Origin: Bin127 sp965203505
Lineage (GTDB): Bacteria > Chloroflexota > Dehalococcoidia > Lucifugimonadales > Lucifugimonadaceae
Direction of reading: 5' to 3'
DNA: 64,000 nt
Assembly (NCBI GenBank): GCA_965203505.1
Contig: OZ241880.1
Location: forward strand, 186,001-250,000
Shown: positions 49,118 to 56,943 of the stretch, piece after piece
Numbering within the stretch: position 1 is the first letter of the stretch
How the letters are laid out: each line of letters opens with the position of its first letter
The notes under the pieces: model-generated
Told to the model about the DNA's origin: nothing
What the model saw: the letters and a program-made list of their open reading frames with translations, nothing else
Databases searched by the model: none
Made by a program: the position numbers and the translations under genes

Positions 49118-49124
49118 GGTGAGG
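49091..49124. repeat. REP-like palindrome at the end of queC, copy B
   Basis: CCCTCTCCC, a five-base loop, then GGGAGAGGG form a perfect 9-bp hairpin at 49091-49113, followed by TTAGGGTGAGGG. The element supplies the last codons and TAG stop of queC and could also end its transcript. Confidence 0.75.
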
Positions 49125-49133
49125 GTGAACCCG

Positions 49134-49925
49134 ATGGGAGCACCGTCTGAAACACCCTGGTACGTCCGATTCTTCAAAGGCGACTACCTCCGCGTCTACG
49201 GCCATACTCTGCGACAGGACCGCACCGACCTCGAAACCCAATTCGCGATCCACGCCCTCGGCCTCCAGCCTCATCACCGCGTCCTAGACCTCTGCTGCGG
49301 ACAAGGCCGACACAGCATCGCCCTCGCAAAAACGGGCCTCGACGTCACCGGCGTAGATTTAAGTGCTGAGATGCTCGACATCGCACGATCCGAGGTCGCA
49401 GACGCTGGTTTGGCGCTCACGCTCCGTCAAGCCGACATGCGACGACTGCCCGACGAATTCGAGAACCAGTTCGACGCCGTCATCAACATGTTCACCTCCT
49501 TCGGGTACCTCGAATCCGAAGACGACGACCGGCAAGTCCTCCACCAAGTAGCAAAGTCGCTCAAACCCGGCGGCAAACTCCTCATGGACCTCCTCAACCG
49601 CGAGTGGGTAATCATCAACAACGAGGAGTTCGACTGGCACCAACACGAAGACGGCCGCGTCGTCCTAGAGCGACGCGCCCTCAGCCTGGAAAAGAGCATC
49701 AACCACCTCACCTACACCGAGATCCTCCCCGACGGCACGCGCCGAGTGATGTCCGATCTCCAAATGCGCCTCTACACATTGACCGAGATGATCAGCATGC
49801 TCGACAACGCCGGCTTAACCCTCCAAAACGTCTACGGCGGCTTCCGAGGCGAGGACTACGGCGTCAACACACGCCGCATGATCGTCATTGCAAGTAAACG
49901 CGAATCAGGACGAGTTCGTGCGTAA
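49134..49925 (+). CDS. Class I SAM-dependent methyltransferase
   Basis: A 263-residue methyltransferase with motif I VLDLCCGQGRHS, acidic residue in VTGVDLS, ADMRRLPDEFENQFDAVINMFTSFGY, and PGGKLLMDLLN. The substrate is unknown; the C-terminal domain (TLTEMISMLDNAGLTLQNVYGGF) resembles small-molecule methyltransferases. A GTG at 49119 is in frame, but it lies in the repeat tail, so the ATG at 49134 is chosen. It follows queC closely. The histidine-phosphatase gene overlaps its end by eight bases. Confidence 0.85.
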   Translation: MGAPSETPWYVRFFKGDYLRVYGHTLRQDRTDLETQFAIHALGLQPHHRVLDLCCGQGRHSIALAKTGLDVTGVDLSAEMLDIARSEVADAGLALTLRQADMRRLPDEFENQFDAVINMFTSFGYLESEDDDRQVLHQVAKSLKPGGKLLMDLLNREWVIINNEEFDWHQHEDGRVVLERRALSLEKSINHLTYTEILPDGTRRVMSDLQMRLYTLTEMISMLDNAGLTLQNVYGGFRGEDYGVNTRRMIVIASKRESGRVRA

Positions 49926-50595
49926 GTTGGTGCTCGTGAAACACTCGATGCCCGAGATTGAACGTGATAATCCCGCGTCAACTTGGAGACTCGGCGATGT
50001 CGGCCGCCGTCGAGCTGGGGTGCTTGCAGACCGTCTGAGACCGTTCAGCGCTGATCTGATCTGGTCAAGTCGGGAACCGAAGGCTGTCGAAACGGCAGAT
50101 ATCTTGGCTGCAACATTCGGCGTTCCGGTCAGACAGGCAGATGGCTTAGAAGAGCATCACAGGGATGACGTGCCATTTTTGCCGAAACGAGATTTTCAAA
50201 ACGCAGTCGAGGCTTTCTTCCGTCATCCCGACCAACTTGTACTAGGTTCAGAAACCGCGGAGCAAGCGTGCGAAAGGTTCACGGCGTCGATTGAAAACGT
50301 TATAAATGTGGGACAAAAGGACATCATCGTGGTCACTCACGGCACTGTGATCTCGCTTTTCGCCGCAAGCGTTGCCAGAGTCCATTCAATGTCCCTTTGG
50401 CACCAATTGGGTCTGCCTTCATTCGTGGTATTGACTTTGCCGTCTATGGATATCCAAGTAACAGTTGGAAGCGTGACAGCGCCCGGAGACGCCGATTGCG
50501 ACGCCGAACACGTCCGGGCGCTTGGATTGAACGGCGTTGACGAGTTGAGAATGAGAGTGGCGAGTTCGACAGGCGAGGAGAGCCCTACTGCGTAA
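49918..50595 (+). CDS. Histidine phosphatase superfamily protein
   Basis: A 225-residue protein with the phosphoglycerate-mutase-like layout: catalytic His9 in LVKHSMPE (the usual 'RHGE' reads 'KHSM'), SSREPKAVETADILA, and the second His in VVTHGTVISLFAA. The Arg-to-Lys and Gly-to-Ser changes next to the nucleophile are unusual but keep the His. It is probably a phosphatase of unknown substrate. The GTG start at 49918 is preceded by AGGACG and overlaps the methyltransferase end by eight bases. Confidence 0.8.
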   Translation: MRKLVLVKHSMPEIERDNPASTWRLGDVGRRRAGVLADRLRPFSADLIWSSREPKAVETADILAATFGVPVRQADGLEEHHRDDVPFLPKRDFQNAVEAFFRHPDQLVLGSETAEQACERFTASIENVINVGQKDIIVVTHGTVISLFAASVARVHSMSLWHQLGLPSFVVLTLPSMDIQVTVGSVTAPGDADCDAEHVRALGLNGVDELRMRVASSTGEESPTA

Positions 50596-50621
50596 ATGCT
50601 CGTCGCAGGGAAAGCGATCGC

Positions 50622-51962
50622 CTAAATCCCCTCCCACAGCATTCGTATCGGTACCGCGTACATTCCGCTCCCGAAGCCGACACACGTTTCGCCGTCGTAA
50701 AGAACCACGCCTGCTGCAAACCTCCCTTGACAGGCCTGCTCCAATTTGCGCAATCCTCGAAAATCCCGATTCGTCACGGTAGAAGCCGCCTTGACCTCAA
50801 CTCCGGCCACAAATCCGCCAGATTCCATCACGATATCGACCTCGACCTGATCTTTGTCGCGATAGTGGAAGAACTCGATTGGATCATCATGCCAGCTGGC
50901 TTGTCTGCGCAGCTCTTGAAACACAAACGTTTCCAACAAAGCGCCCATGATTGTCCGGTGACCTCGCAACGCTTTCTCTGTCATCCTGAGCAGGGAAGAA
51001 GCAAGACCAGTGTCGCCGATGTGGATTTTGGGTGTCTTGATCAGGCGCTTCCCGAAGTTGCTGTACCACGGCGGCAGCAACTCGACCAGATAGACACGCT
51101 CCAATAAAGCGACATAGTCGCCAATCGTGGTGCGGCTGAGTTCGAACGGCCCAGATAGCCTCGATGTGTTGAACAACTGCGCGGTCTGCGTCGCGACGAG
51201 TTGGAGCAACCTTGGCAATGATGCAAGCCCCCGAATCCGTGACAGATCTCCGACGTCCCGTTGGATCTGAGCTTCAATGAAACTCCGATACCAATTCGAC
51301 CTTCGTCGCTCTGTGGGTCTGGCCAATGCCGGCGGGTAACCGCCAGCAACTATCCGATCGATCAGGTCTTTGCCCAACCGCTTCGTTTGTCGAATCGGAA
51401 AGCCCTCGGTGAACAATGCGTGAATGAACCCGAGCGCGTCAGGATCAGAATCATGTAGCTCGCTCTGCGCCATGGGATGCAGCTGGATCGTCTCAAGTCG
51501 ACCGGCAAGAGATTCTTGCACAGTCGGCACAGCCAACACGTTGGTTGAGCCCGTCAGAACGAATCGTCCCGGCACCCTTGCGCGGTCGAGTTCCAGTTTC
51601 AGACCCGTGAACAACCTGGGCACGCGCTGGACCTCGTCCAACACGACCCGCTCAGGGAGTTCGGCGATGAAACCCATTGGATCGGCTTCGGCGGCCAGAC
51701 GGATCACGTCATCATCAAAACTCAGGTAGCTGTAGCCTCGGTTCTCTTGGTTGCTGATCCGAGTTGCCCGCGCTGGAAGATACTCCGGCGCGCATACCAT
51801 CTGGACGAGCGTAGTCTTCCCGCACTGCCGCGGACCTTGTATCAGGACGGCGAGGGAATCTTCCAATGCTTCGACTAGGCGCGGCTCGATTAAACGGCTG
51901 TGGAGACGATCGCGAGCAATCGGCTGATCGCGAGATTCTTGTTCGTATGATTGCGAGGTCAT
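50622..51962 (-). CDS. AAA-type ATPase with DUF4143 domain
   Basis: A 446-residue protein of the AAA_14-DUF4143 class. Walker A is GPRQCGKT (43-50), Walker B is RVVLDEVQR, and sensor-type LTGSTNVL follows. The C-terminal DUF4143 part resembles a PD-(D/E)xK nuclease fold, with EFFHYRDKDQVEVDIVMESGG and FVAGVEVKAASTV. Such ATPases are widespread and mobile in genomes of free-living bacteria and archaea, and their role is unknown. The first codons and all upstream sequence consist of 23-bp repeats, a highly unusual 5' region. Confidence 0.88.
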   Translation of the reverse strand: MTSQSYEQESRDQPIARDRLHSRLIEPRLVEALEDSLAVLIQGPRQCGKTTLVQMVCAPEYLPARATRISNQENRGYSYLSFDDDVIRLAAEADPMGFIAELPERVVLDEVQRVPRLFTGLKLELDRARVPGRFVLTGSTNVLAVPTVQESLAGRLETIQLHPMAQSELHDSDPDALGFIHALFTEGFPIRQTKRLGKDLIDRIVAGGYPPALARPTERRRSNWYRSFIEAQIQRDVGDLSRIRGLASLPRLLQLVATQTAQLFNTSRLSGPFELSRTTIGDYVALLERVYLVELLPPWYSNFGKRLIKTPKIHIGDTGLASSLLRMTEKALRGHRTIMGALLETFVFQELRRQASWHDDPIEFFHYRDKDQVEVDIVMESGGFVAGVEVKAASTVTNRDFRGLRKLEQACQGRFAAGVVLYDGETCVGFGSGMYAVPIRMLWEGI

Positions 51963-52079
51963 GGTTCGTTCAATTGCAAGGTTAAGCTTCGTATGATTGC
52001 AAGTTTATCATTCGTTCAATTGCAAGGTTAAACCTCGTATGATCGCAAGGTTCGGGTTCGCCCAATTGCAAGGTTATTG
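51942..52079. repeat. Six tandem 23-bp repeats alternating between two variants
   Basis: Exact 23-base periodicity with units starting at 51942, 51965, 51988, 52011, 52034 and 52057. Odd units begin TTCGTATGATTGCAAG, even units TTCGTTCAATTGCAAG, each followed by a GTT-rich end. A seventh, weaker unit (15 of 23 bases) starts at 51919 inside the coding region. The array spans the start codon of the DUF4143 ATPase gene and all of its likely promoter. There are no spacers, so this is not CRISPR; it looks like an iteron or operator array. Confidence 0.9.
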
Positions 52080-52200
52080 TCGTTTTCCAACTGAAAACAT
52101 GCCAAAATGCTGAAAGCATGGAGCGACAAATCAAACCTCGCAAAACGAGAATCGAAAGAGTGGAACAGAGCAGTAGCTAACTCGACCTACCGAGTCCGGC

Positions 52201-52893
52201 TTACCCGTTCACATCACAACCCACAAACGTCCTCCCAGCCAACCGACACGCCTCCAAAACACTGAAACTCCCCGCCGCTGGGTCTAGCACAACATCGCCC
52301 GGACCAGTCACTGCCTCGATTAATGCCCGTTGCAACCCCACCGGCTTCGCGTGGGTGACCTTCGAAGTCGGCTTCTCCTCCCAAACATCCTTAATGTCAT
52401 GCCGCGTCCACACCCCCTTCGCCCTTTTCGGCAACTTCTGCAACACCACGAGATACTCGGCGGTACGACGCGTCCGATACCCCATGCCGATCCGGCCCTT
52501 GTTCCATGTCACCAGATCTACCGTCTCAAGCGCTGTCCCCTCGACCCACTCGCCGATGCCCGAACAGAGGTGATACTTGTCGATCCAAAGGAAAAGATGC
52601 CCGCTAGGCCCCAACACTCTCCCGATCCCCCGGATGAACGCTCCGATCGTCTCCGAACTCATCTGCGGCAGAGCCGACCTCTTCTGCCCCCTCAACACCC
52701 CTTCGTTTCCATAACCCAACTTGTCCAACACACCCCGATACTGCGGATCGAAAAACGCCGCCGACACGCAACCCACCGGCAAACGCCCCAAAAGCTCTAA
52801 CCCATCCATAGCCACACGCGAATCACGAACGACCCAATCGGGCAATGCCTTCTTAGCGATGGTCAGAGATCGCTCGTTGGAGTAGACGCTCAT
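52201..52893 (-). CDS. DNA methyltransferase (N6-adenine or N4-cytosine type)
   Basis: A 230-residue methyltransferase in the circularly permuted (beta) order: motif IV FFDPQY (48-52) comes before motif I DPAAGSFSVLE (about 204-214) and the ending TFVGCDVNG. Motif IV is DPQY rather than the usual DPPY. It lacks an adjacent restriction enzyme, so it may be an orphan methylase or part of a dispersed system. It is short for the class and shows little of a separate target-recognition domain. The DUF4143 ATPase gene and its 23-bp repeat array lie just downstream on the same strand. Confidence 0.8.
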   Translation of the reverse strand: MSVYSNERSLTIAKKALPDWVVRDSRVAMDGLELLGRLPVGCVSAAFFDPQYRGVLDKLGYGNEGVLRGQKRSALPQMSSETIGAFIRGIGRVLGPSGHLFLWIDKYHLCSGIGEWVEGTALETVDLVTWNKGRIGMGYRTRRTAEYLVVLQKLPKRAKGVWTRHDIKDVWEEKPTSKVTHAKPVGLQRALIEAVTGPGDVVLDPAAGSFSVLEACRLAGRTFVGCDVNG

Positions 52894-52938
52894 TGAGAGA
52901 AGTCTATGACGCGGTGCCGACGTTGATGCGACCCTCCA

Positions 52939-53709
52939 TCACTCCAACAAATAAGTCGGCTCAATCCCCGTCACGTCGTTCCCCGCCTCATCCAGCAGCA
53001 ATCTGATCACCTGCTCCGTCTCCGCGTACTTGCCCTCGCCGAAGTGACGGAAACGCAGGTTACCGTCGAGATCGAAGATGTACTTCGCTGGCCAATACCG
53101 ATTCGTGAAGTAACGCCAAGTCGAGTACTCGTTGTCCTGCACGATCAGCCACCCAAGATCGTTCTCCTCGGCGGCCTCTCGCACGTTCTCGAGCTCCTTC
53201 TCAAACTCGAACTCGGGAGTGTGCACCCCTAGAATGGTGAGCCCGACATCGTCGTAGCTCTCATGCCATGCCCTCAGAGCCGGCCACGTGTTCTCGCAGT
53301 TGTATCAAGTGTAGGTCCAAAAATCGACCAGCACTACCTCTCCGCTCTCTCGAAGCGCTTCGATCGTCGTCGGTTCGCCGTTCAACCACTCCTGCGTGTT
53401 CCGCAACTCGTAGTCGGTCCGAGTGTTGAGCGGCGGATACTGCTCCATCGCAATCCCCGGCAGAAATCCCTTTGACCAATACGGCGTCTCAGTTGCAGTA
53501 GGTGCCACCGTCGGCACCAGCGTTGCCGTAGGTGCGACAGTCGCCGTCGGCGCAGAAAGGTCCGGAGTCGCCGTGACATACTGAACCACCACCTCGCCAG
53601 AGTCGCTCCCACATCCAACAACCACCACCGAAACTGCAATCAAAACTGCTGTCGCAAGAAGGGAAGAGGGTGTCAGACGTCTACGCGGCAAAGTTAGACT
53701 CGCATACAT
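52939..53709 (-). CDS. TlpA/DipZ-type thioredoxin-like lipoprotein with in-frame TGA, probable selenoprotein (UxxC)
   Basis: A 256-residue lipoprotein: lipobox VVVVGC, Thr/Pro/Ala linker, then a redoxin domain. The reading frame runs from 53709 to 52939 across one TGA at 53305-53307 (residue 135), sitting exactly at the first Cys of the CxxC active site: FWTYT-TGA-YNC, where DipZ-like proteins have 'WTYSCINC'. Sequence on both sides matches the family (VLVDFWTY, LTILGVHTPEFEFEKE, then RYWPAKYIFDLDG). A selenocysteine readthrough is the simplest reading, with a suitable hairpin just after the TGA. A sequencing error or a pseudogene (TGC/TGT to TGA) cannot be excluded. The start is 32 bases from the divergent gene at 53742. 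Confidence 0.8.
53267..53288 (-). promoter_or_regulatory. Candidate bacterial SECIS hairpin after the in-frame TGA
   Basis: In the mRNA sense, 16 bases after the TGA, CGTGGCC pairs with GGGCATG: six pairs, including one GU, around one GG mismatch. The loop is GGCTCTGA, starting with two G. Distance and a G at the loop start agree with the known bacterial SECIS model. The fold was worked out by eye, not computed. Confidence 0.45.
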
Positions 53710-53741
53710 CTCGCAAGAAACGGACCGAGGTTGAATCCTTA

Positions 53742-54635
53742 ATGTCAACGATACCATCCAACGACGAACCAATCGTCGTCGCACCAACTCCGACTCCATT
53801 TAAGGACGACGAACAGCAATCCGTCGATTTCGGCGCTCTGGAACGCAACGTCGGCCGCTGGCTCGAAACACCCCTATCTGGCTTCGTAGTCGTCACCGCA
53901 AACGGCGAGGAGACTACGTTGAGCGAATCCGAACGGCTGGAGACGGTTAAGACAGTGGTAAGCGCCCACAACGGCGAAAAATTCGTCATCGCCGGTGTCG
54001 ACGAACGCTCCACCACCGAGACGCTCCGCCTGTCAGAGAACTACGCAAATGCAGGTGCCGACTTCATCCGAATGCGCATCCCGCGCAATATGTCACCGTC
54101 TGACCTCGTCAACTACTACGGATACGTAACCTCCCGCTGTCCCGTACCGGTCGTTGTCATCCACCAGACCTTCGCGTGGGGAGGCAACCCAGCCGCACCC
54201 CCTCCGATCATCGCCGAACTTTGCAGCATGGATAACGTCTTTGCGTACATCACCGACCACTCGATCATCTTCGAGCAACAAGCCATACCCAGAATCCCGT
54301 CCAACGTCCGCAAATGGATCTGCAGCGGCGCATTGCTCGCGTTCGGCACCATGATCGGCTGCGACGGCGCCTGCATGTTGCTCGGCAACATCGCACCCGC
54401 CCTCTGCATGGACACCATCAGCGCCGGCTTCCGAGGCGACTACAAAACGGCCGTCGAACTCCAGCGCACCGCCTCCAAACTGAACGCCATCGTCATGAAC
54501 ACCATCGGCGCACCCAAAACCGCGCTCGCCATGCTCGGCTACGAGTACGGAGACCCCCGCCGACCAACCGCACCAGTCTCCGACGAATCCAAAGCCGCTA
54601 TCGATTCCATCCTTCGCGAAACCGGGCTGCTCTAA
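53742..54635 (+). CDS. DapA-fold protein (dihydrodipicolinate synthase/N-acetylneuraminate lyase family) lacking the Schiff-base lysine
   Basis: About 297 residues with the (beta/alpha)8 pattern of the DapA/NanA family: IVVAPTPTPFKDD at the start, LSGFVVVTANGEETTLSESERLETVK (GxxGE region), and VIAGVDERSTTETLRLSENYANAGAD. Where the Schiff-base Lys normally occurs ('GIKDSS'), the sequence reads FAYITDHS, so the Lys is replaced. The Tyr of 'YNxP' is also absent (IHQTFAW). It may not be an aldolase, or may act by another mechanism. The ATG at 53742 is chosen; upstream codons belong to the divergent gene's region. Confidence 0.8.
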   Translation: MSTIPSNDEPIVVAPTPTPFKDDEQQSVDFGALERNVGRWLETPLSGFVVVTANGEETTLSESERLETVKTVVSAHNGEKFVIAGVDERSTTETLRLSENYANAGADFIRMRIPRNMSPSDLVNYYGYVTSRCPVPVVVIHQTFAWGGNPAAPPPIIAELCSMDNVFAYITDHSIIFEQQAIPRIPSNVRKWICSGALLAFGTMIGCDGACMLLGNIAPALCMDTISAGFRGDYKTAVELQRTASKLNAIVMNTIGAPKTALAMLGYEYGDPRRPTAPVSDESKAAIDSILRETGLL

Positions 54636-54647
54636 ACGCTTTGTCTT

Positions 54648-54690
54648 ACCCCTCTCAGCCGGGGGATATGCCGAAGGAAAAGGGGCCACG
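54648..54690. repeat. REP-like intergenic element, copy C
   Basis: ACCCCTCTCAGCCGGGGGA, then ATGCCGAAGG and AAAAGGGGC. It matches copy A (minus strand, 3949-3995) in the ATGCCGAAGG core and flanking G/C blocks. It lies in the gap between the DapA-fold gene and sucC. Confidence 0.65.
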
Positions 54691-54756
54691 AGCGATATCA
54701 TTAAACCTTGTTGCCTGCAACAAGGCAGCGCCGCCCACGAACAACACCCGCGACGA

Positions 54757-55926
54757 ATGAACCTCCACGAGTATCAAGCCAAGCAGCTCTTCGCCGATTA
54801 CGGCATCCCAGTCCTGCCTTGGCGCATCGTGGAAAGCCCCGACCAAGTCTCCGCCGCCACCGACGATCTCGGTTGCCCCGTCATCGTCAAAGCCCAAGTC
54901 CACGCCGGAGGACGCGGCAAAGCCGGTGGCGTCAAATTTGCCGCCACTCCCGATGACGCAGTCGAACACGCCTCCAACATGCTCGGTACCCGCATGGTCA
55001 CTCATCAGACCGGACCCAAAGGCGTACCGATCGACAAGGTGATGATCACCCCGGCCGCCGACATCGTCCACGAATACTACGTCTCAATCGTCATGGACGG
55101 CGACGAAGGCGCACCCTCCATCATCGCAACCCGCGAAGGTGGCGTCGAGATCGAACAGGTAGCCGAAGAACACCCCGAAAAGATCGTCCGCATCGTCGGC
55201 GACCCGCTGCTAGGCCTCCTTCCATACAAAGCCCGCGACGCCGCTCTCGCCCTCGGCTTTTCCTCATCCCTCATCCGCCCCGCAACGGCGCTCATCTCCA
55301 ACGCATACCGACTCTTCACCGAAAAAGACTGCTCCCTCGTCGAGATCAATCCCCTCATCGAGACCGAAGACGGCAACATCATCGCCCTCGACGCCAAAGT
55401 CGCGATCGAAGACGACGCCATGTTCCGACATCCCGAGCTGCGCGACTTCCATGACCCCAACCAGATGGACCCGCTCGAACGCGAAGCATCAGAATACGAC
55501 CTCGCTTATGTCAAACTCGAAGGCGGACGGGTCGGATGCATGGTCAACGGCGCAGGTCTCGCCATGGCCACCATGGACATCACTAAGTGGGCAGGTGCTG
55601 AACCCGCCAACTTCCTCGACATTGGAGGTTCAGCCGATCTCGACCGCATCGAACACGCCTTCAAAATCATCGTCTCCGACCCCGACGTCGAAATCATCCT
55701 CGTCAACCTCTTCGCCGGCATCGCACGTTCCGACGTCGTAGCCACCGGCATCATCAACGCCGCACGCGACCTCGGCGCAACAAAACCCATCGTCGCAGCG
55801 ATGCGAGGCACCAATGCCGAAGAAGGTCTCCAGCTACTCCACGATTCCGATATGGACATCACCCCAGCGCCCGACATGACTAGCGCCGCCGAAATCCTAA
55901 GAGACAAACTGAACTCAAACGCGTGA
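54757..55926 (+). CDS. sucC: Succinyl-CoA ligase (ADP-forming) subunit beta
   Basis: A 389-residue ATP-grasp subunit starting MNLHEYQAKQLFADYGIPV, with VKAQVHAGGRGKAGGVK, EINPLIETEDG, and the C-terminal ligase domain with NGAGLAMATMD, FLDIGG and EEGLQLL. It makes or uses succinyl-CoA in the TCA cycle with substrate-level phosphorylation. sucD follows on the same strand after 94 bases that hold a REP-like hairpin; the pair is still likely to be one operon. Confidence 0.95.
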   Translation: MNLHEYQAKQLFADYGIPVLPWRIVESPDQVSAATDDLGCPVIVKAQVHAGGRGKAGGVKFAATPDDAVEHASNMLGTRMVTHQTGPKGVPIDKVMITPAADIVHEYYVSIVMDGDEGAPSIIATREGGVEIEQVAEEHPEKIVRIVGDPLLGLLPYKARDAALALGFSSSLIRPATALISNAYRLFTEKDCSLVEINPLIETEDGNIIALDAKVAIEDDAMFRHPELRDFHDPNQMDPLEREASEYDLAYVKLEGGRVGCMVNGAGLAMATMDITKWAGAEPANFLDIGGSADLDRIEHAFKIIVSDPDVEIILVNLFAGIARSDVVATGIINAARDLGATKPIVAAMRGTNAEEGLQLLHDSDMDITPAPDMTSAAEILRDKLNSNA

Positions 55927-55962
55927 AGCCCTAACGTTCCGGTTGCCCGCCTCAAAAATCCT

Positions 55963-56001
55963 CTCCCCCTTGAGGGGGAGATTGAGAGGGGGTAAGGGCG
56001 A
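55963..56001. repeat. REP-like palindrome between sucC and sucD, copy D
   Basis: CTCCCCC-TTGA-GGGGGAG forms a perfect 7-bp hairpin at 55963-55980, followed by TTGAGAGGGGGTAAGGG. It is related to copy B at 49091. It sits inside an operon and could reduce readthrough from sucC to sucD or protect the sucC transcript end. Confidence 0.7.
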
Positions 56002-56020
56002 GCGGCTACCGCCAAAAACC

Positions 56021-56893
56021 ATGCCAGTCCTAGTGCAAGACACATGCCGCCTCGTTGTGCAAGGCCTCGGCCGCGACGGCTCGTTCCAAGCCCAACGCAT
56101 ACTCGAATACGGCACCAACATGGTCGCCGCCGTCCACCCCAACCGCGGCGGTACCAAGTTCATGGATCAAGTCCCGTACTTCGAGACCGCCCGAGAAGCC
56201 GTCGCCGCCACCGGCGCGAACACCGGCATCGTCTTCGTACCAGCACCATTCTGCATGGACGCAATCCTCGAACAGGCCGACGCCGGTATCTCCCTCATCG
56301 TCTCCATCACCGAAGGCGTACCCGTCCACGACATGATGAAGGCCAAGGCATACCTCGACCGCACCGGTTCCCGCCTCCTCGGTCCCAACTGCCCCGGTCT
56401 GATCCACCCCGGCGAACGCATCAAACTCGGCATCATACCCGGTGCCGCCGTTTCTCCGGGCAACGTCGGCGTCGTCTCCCGCTCAGGCACACTCACATAC
56501 GAAGCAGTCGCACAACTCGGCTCTGTAGGCTTGGGCCAATCCACCTGCGTCGGCATCGGCGGCGACCCCATACCCGGCACCAACTTCATCGACGTCCTCA
56601 CCGAGTTCAAAGACGACGACGAAACCGAAGCCATCGTCCTGATCGGCGAAATCGGCGGCACCCGCGAGCAAGCCGCCGCCCAATACATCAAAGAAAACAT
56701 CACCAAACCCGTCGTCGCCACCATCGCCGGCCAAACCGCACCCCCCGGAAAACGCATGGGACACGCCGGCGCGATCATCACCGGCAAAGCCGCCCAAGCC
56801 TCCGAGAAAAACAAAGCCCTCGAAGCCGCCGGAGCCACCGTAGTCGAATCCCCCGCCTACATCGGCGAGGCGATGGCCGGCATTCTGGGCTAA
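56021..56893 (+). CDS. sucD: Succinyl-CoA ligase (ADP-forming) subunit alpha
   Basis: A 290-residue subunit with the CoA-binding domain (VLVQDTCRLVVQGLGRDGSFQ), LLGPNCPGLIHPGE, SRSGTLTYE and the phosphorylated His248 in RMGHAGAI. The ATG at 56021 is the expected start (MPVLVQDT); the upstream open frame comes from the REP-like element and is not coding. With sucC it forms the alpha-beta ligase of the TCA cycle. The gene has a strongly C-rich coding strand, like the rest of this part of the window. Confidence 0.94.
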   Translation: MPVLVQDTCRLVVQGLGRDGSFQAQRILEYGTNMVAAVHPNRGGTKFMDQVPYFETAREAVAATGANTGIVFVPAPFCMDAILEQADAGISLIVSITEGVPVHDMMKAKAYLDRTGSRLLGPNCPGLIHPGERIKLGIIPGAAVSPGNVGVVSRSGTLTYEAVAQLGSVGLGQSTCVGIGGDPIPGTNFIDVLTEFKDDDETEAIVLIGEIGGTREQAAAQYIKENITKPVVATIAGQTAPPGKRMGHAGAIITGKAAQASEKNKALEAAGATVVESPAYIGEAMAGILG

Positions 56894-56943
56894 CGCCCGC
56901 TGCTACGACCCTTTAGTTGCATCTGCCGAAATTTGCAAAGCGG

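Noticed and set aside
51942..52079. CRISPR array
   Set aside because: Repeats are directly adjacent with no unique spacers, the unit alternates between two variants, and no cas genes are present.
52939..53226. Separate 95-residue gene starting at 53226, and a separate 5' gene ending at 53305
   Set aside because: Both lie in one reading frame and together form one lipoprotein-redoxin. The piece starting at 53226 would lack the active site and signal, and the piece ending at 53305 would stop within the active-site motif.
56044..56916. 290-residue Arg/His/Pro-rich frame over sucD
   Set aside because: It is a shadow frame of sucD with biased composition. sucD itself is a certain gene.
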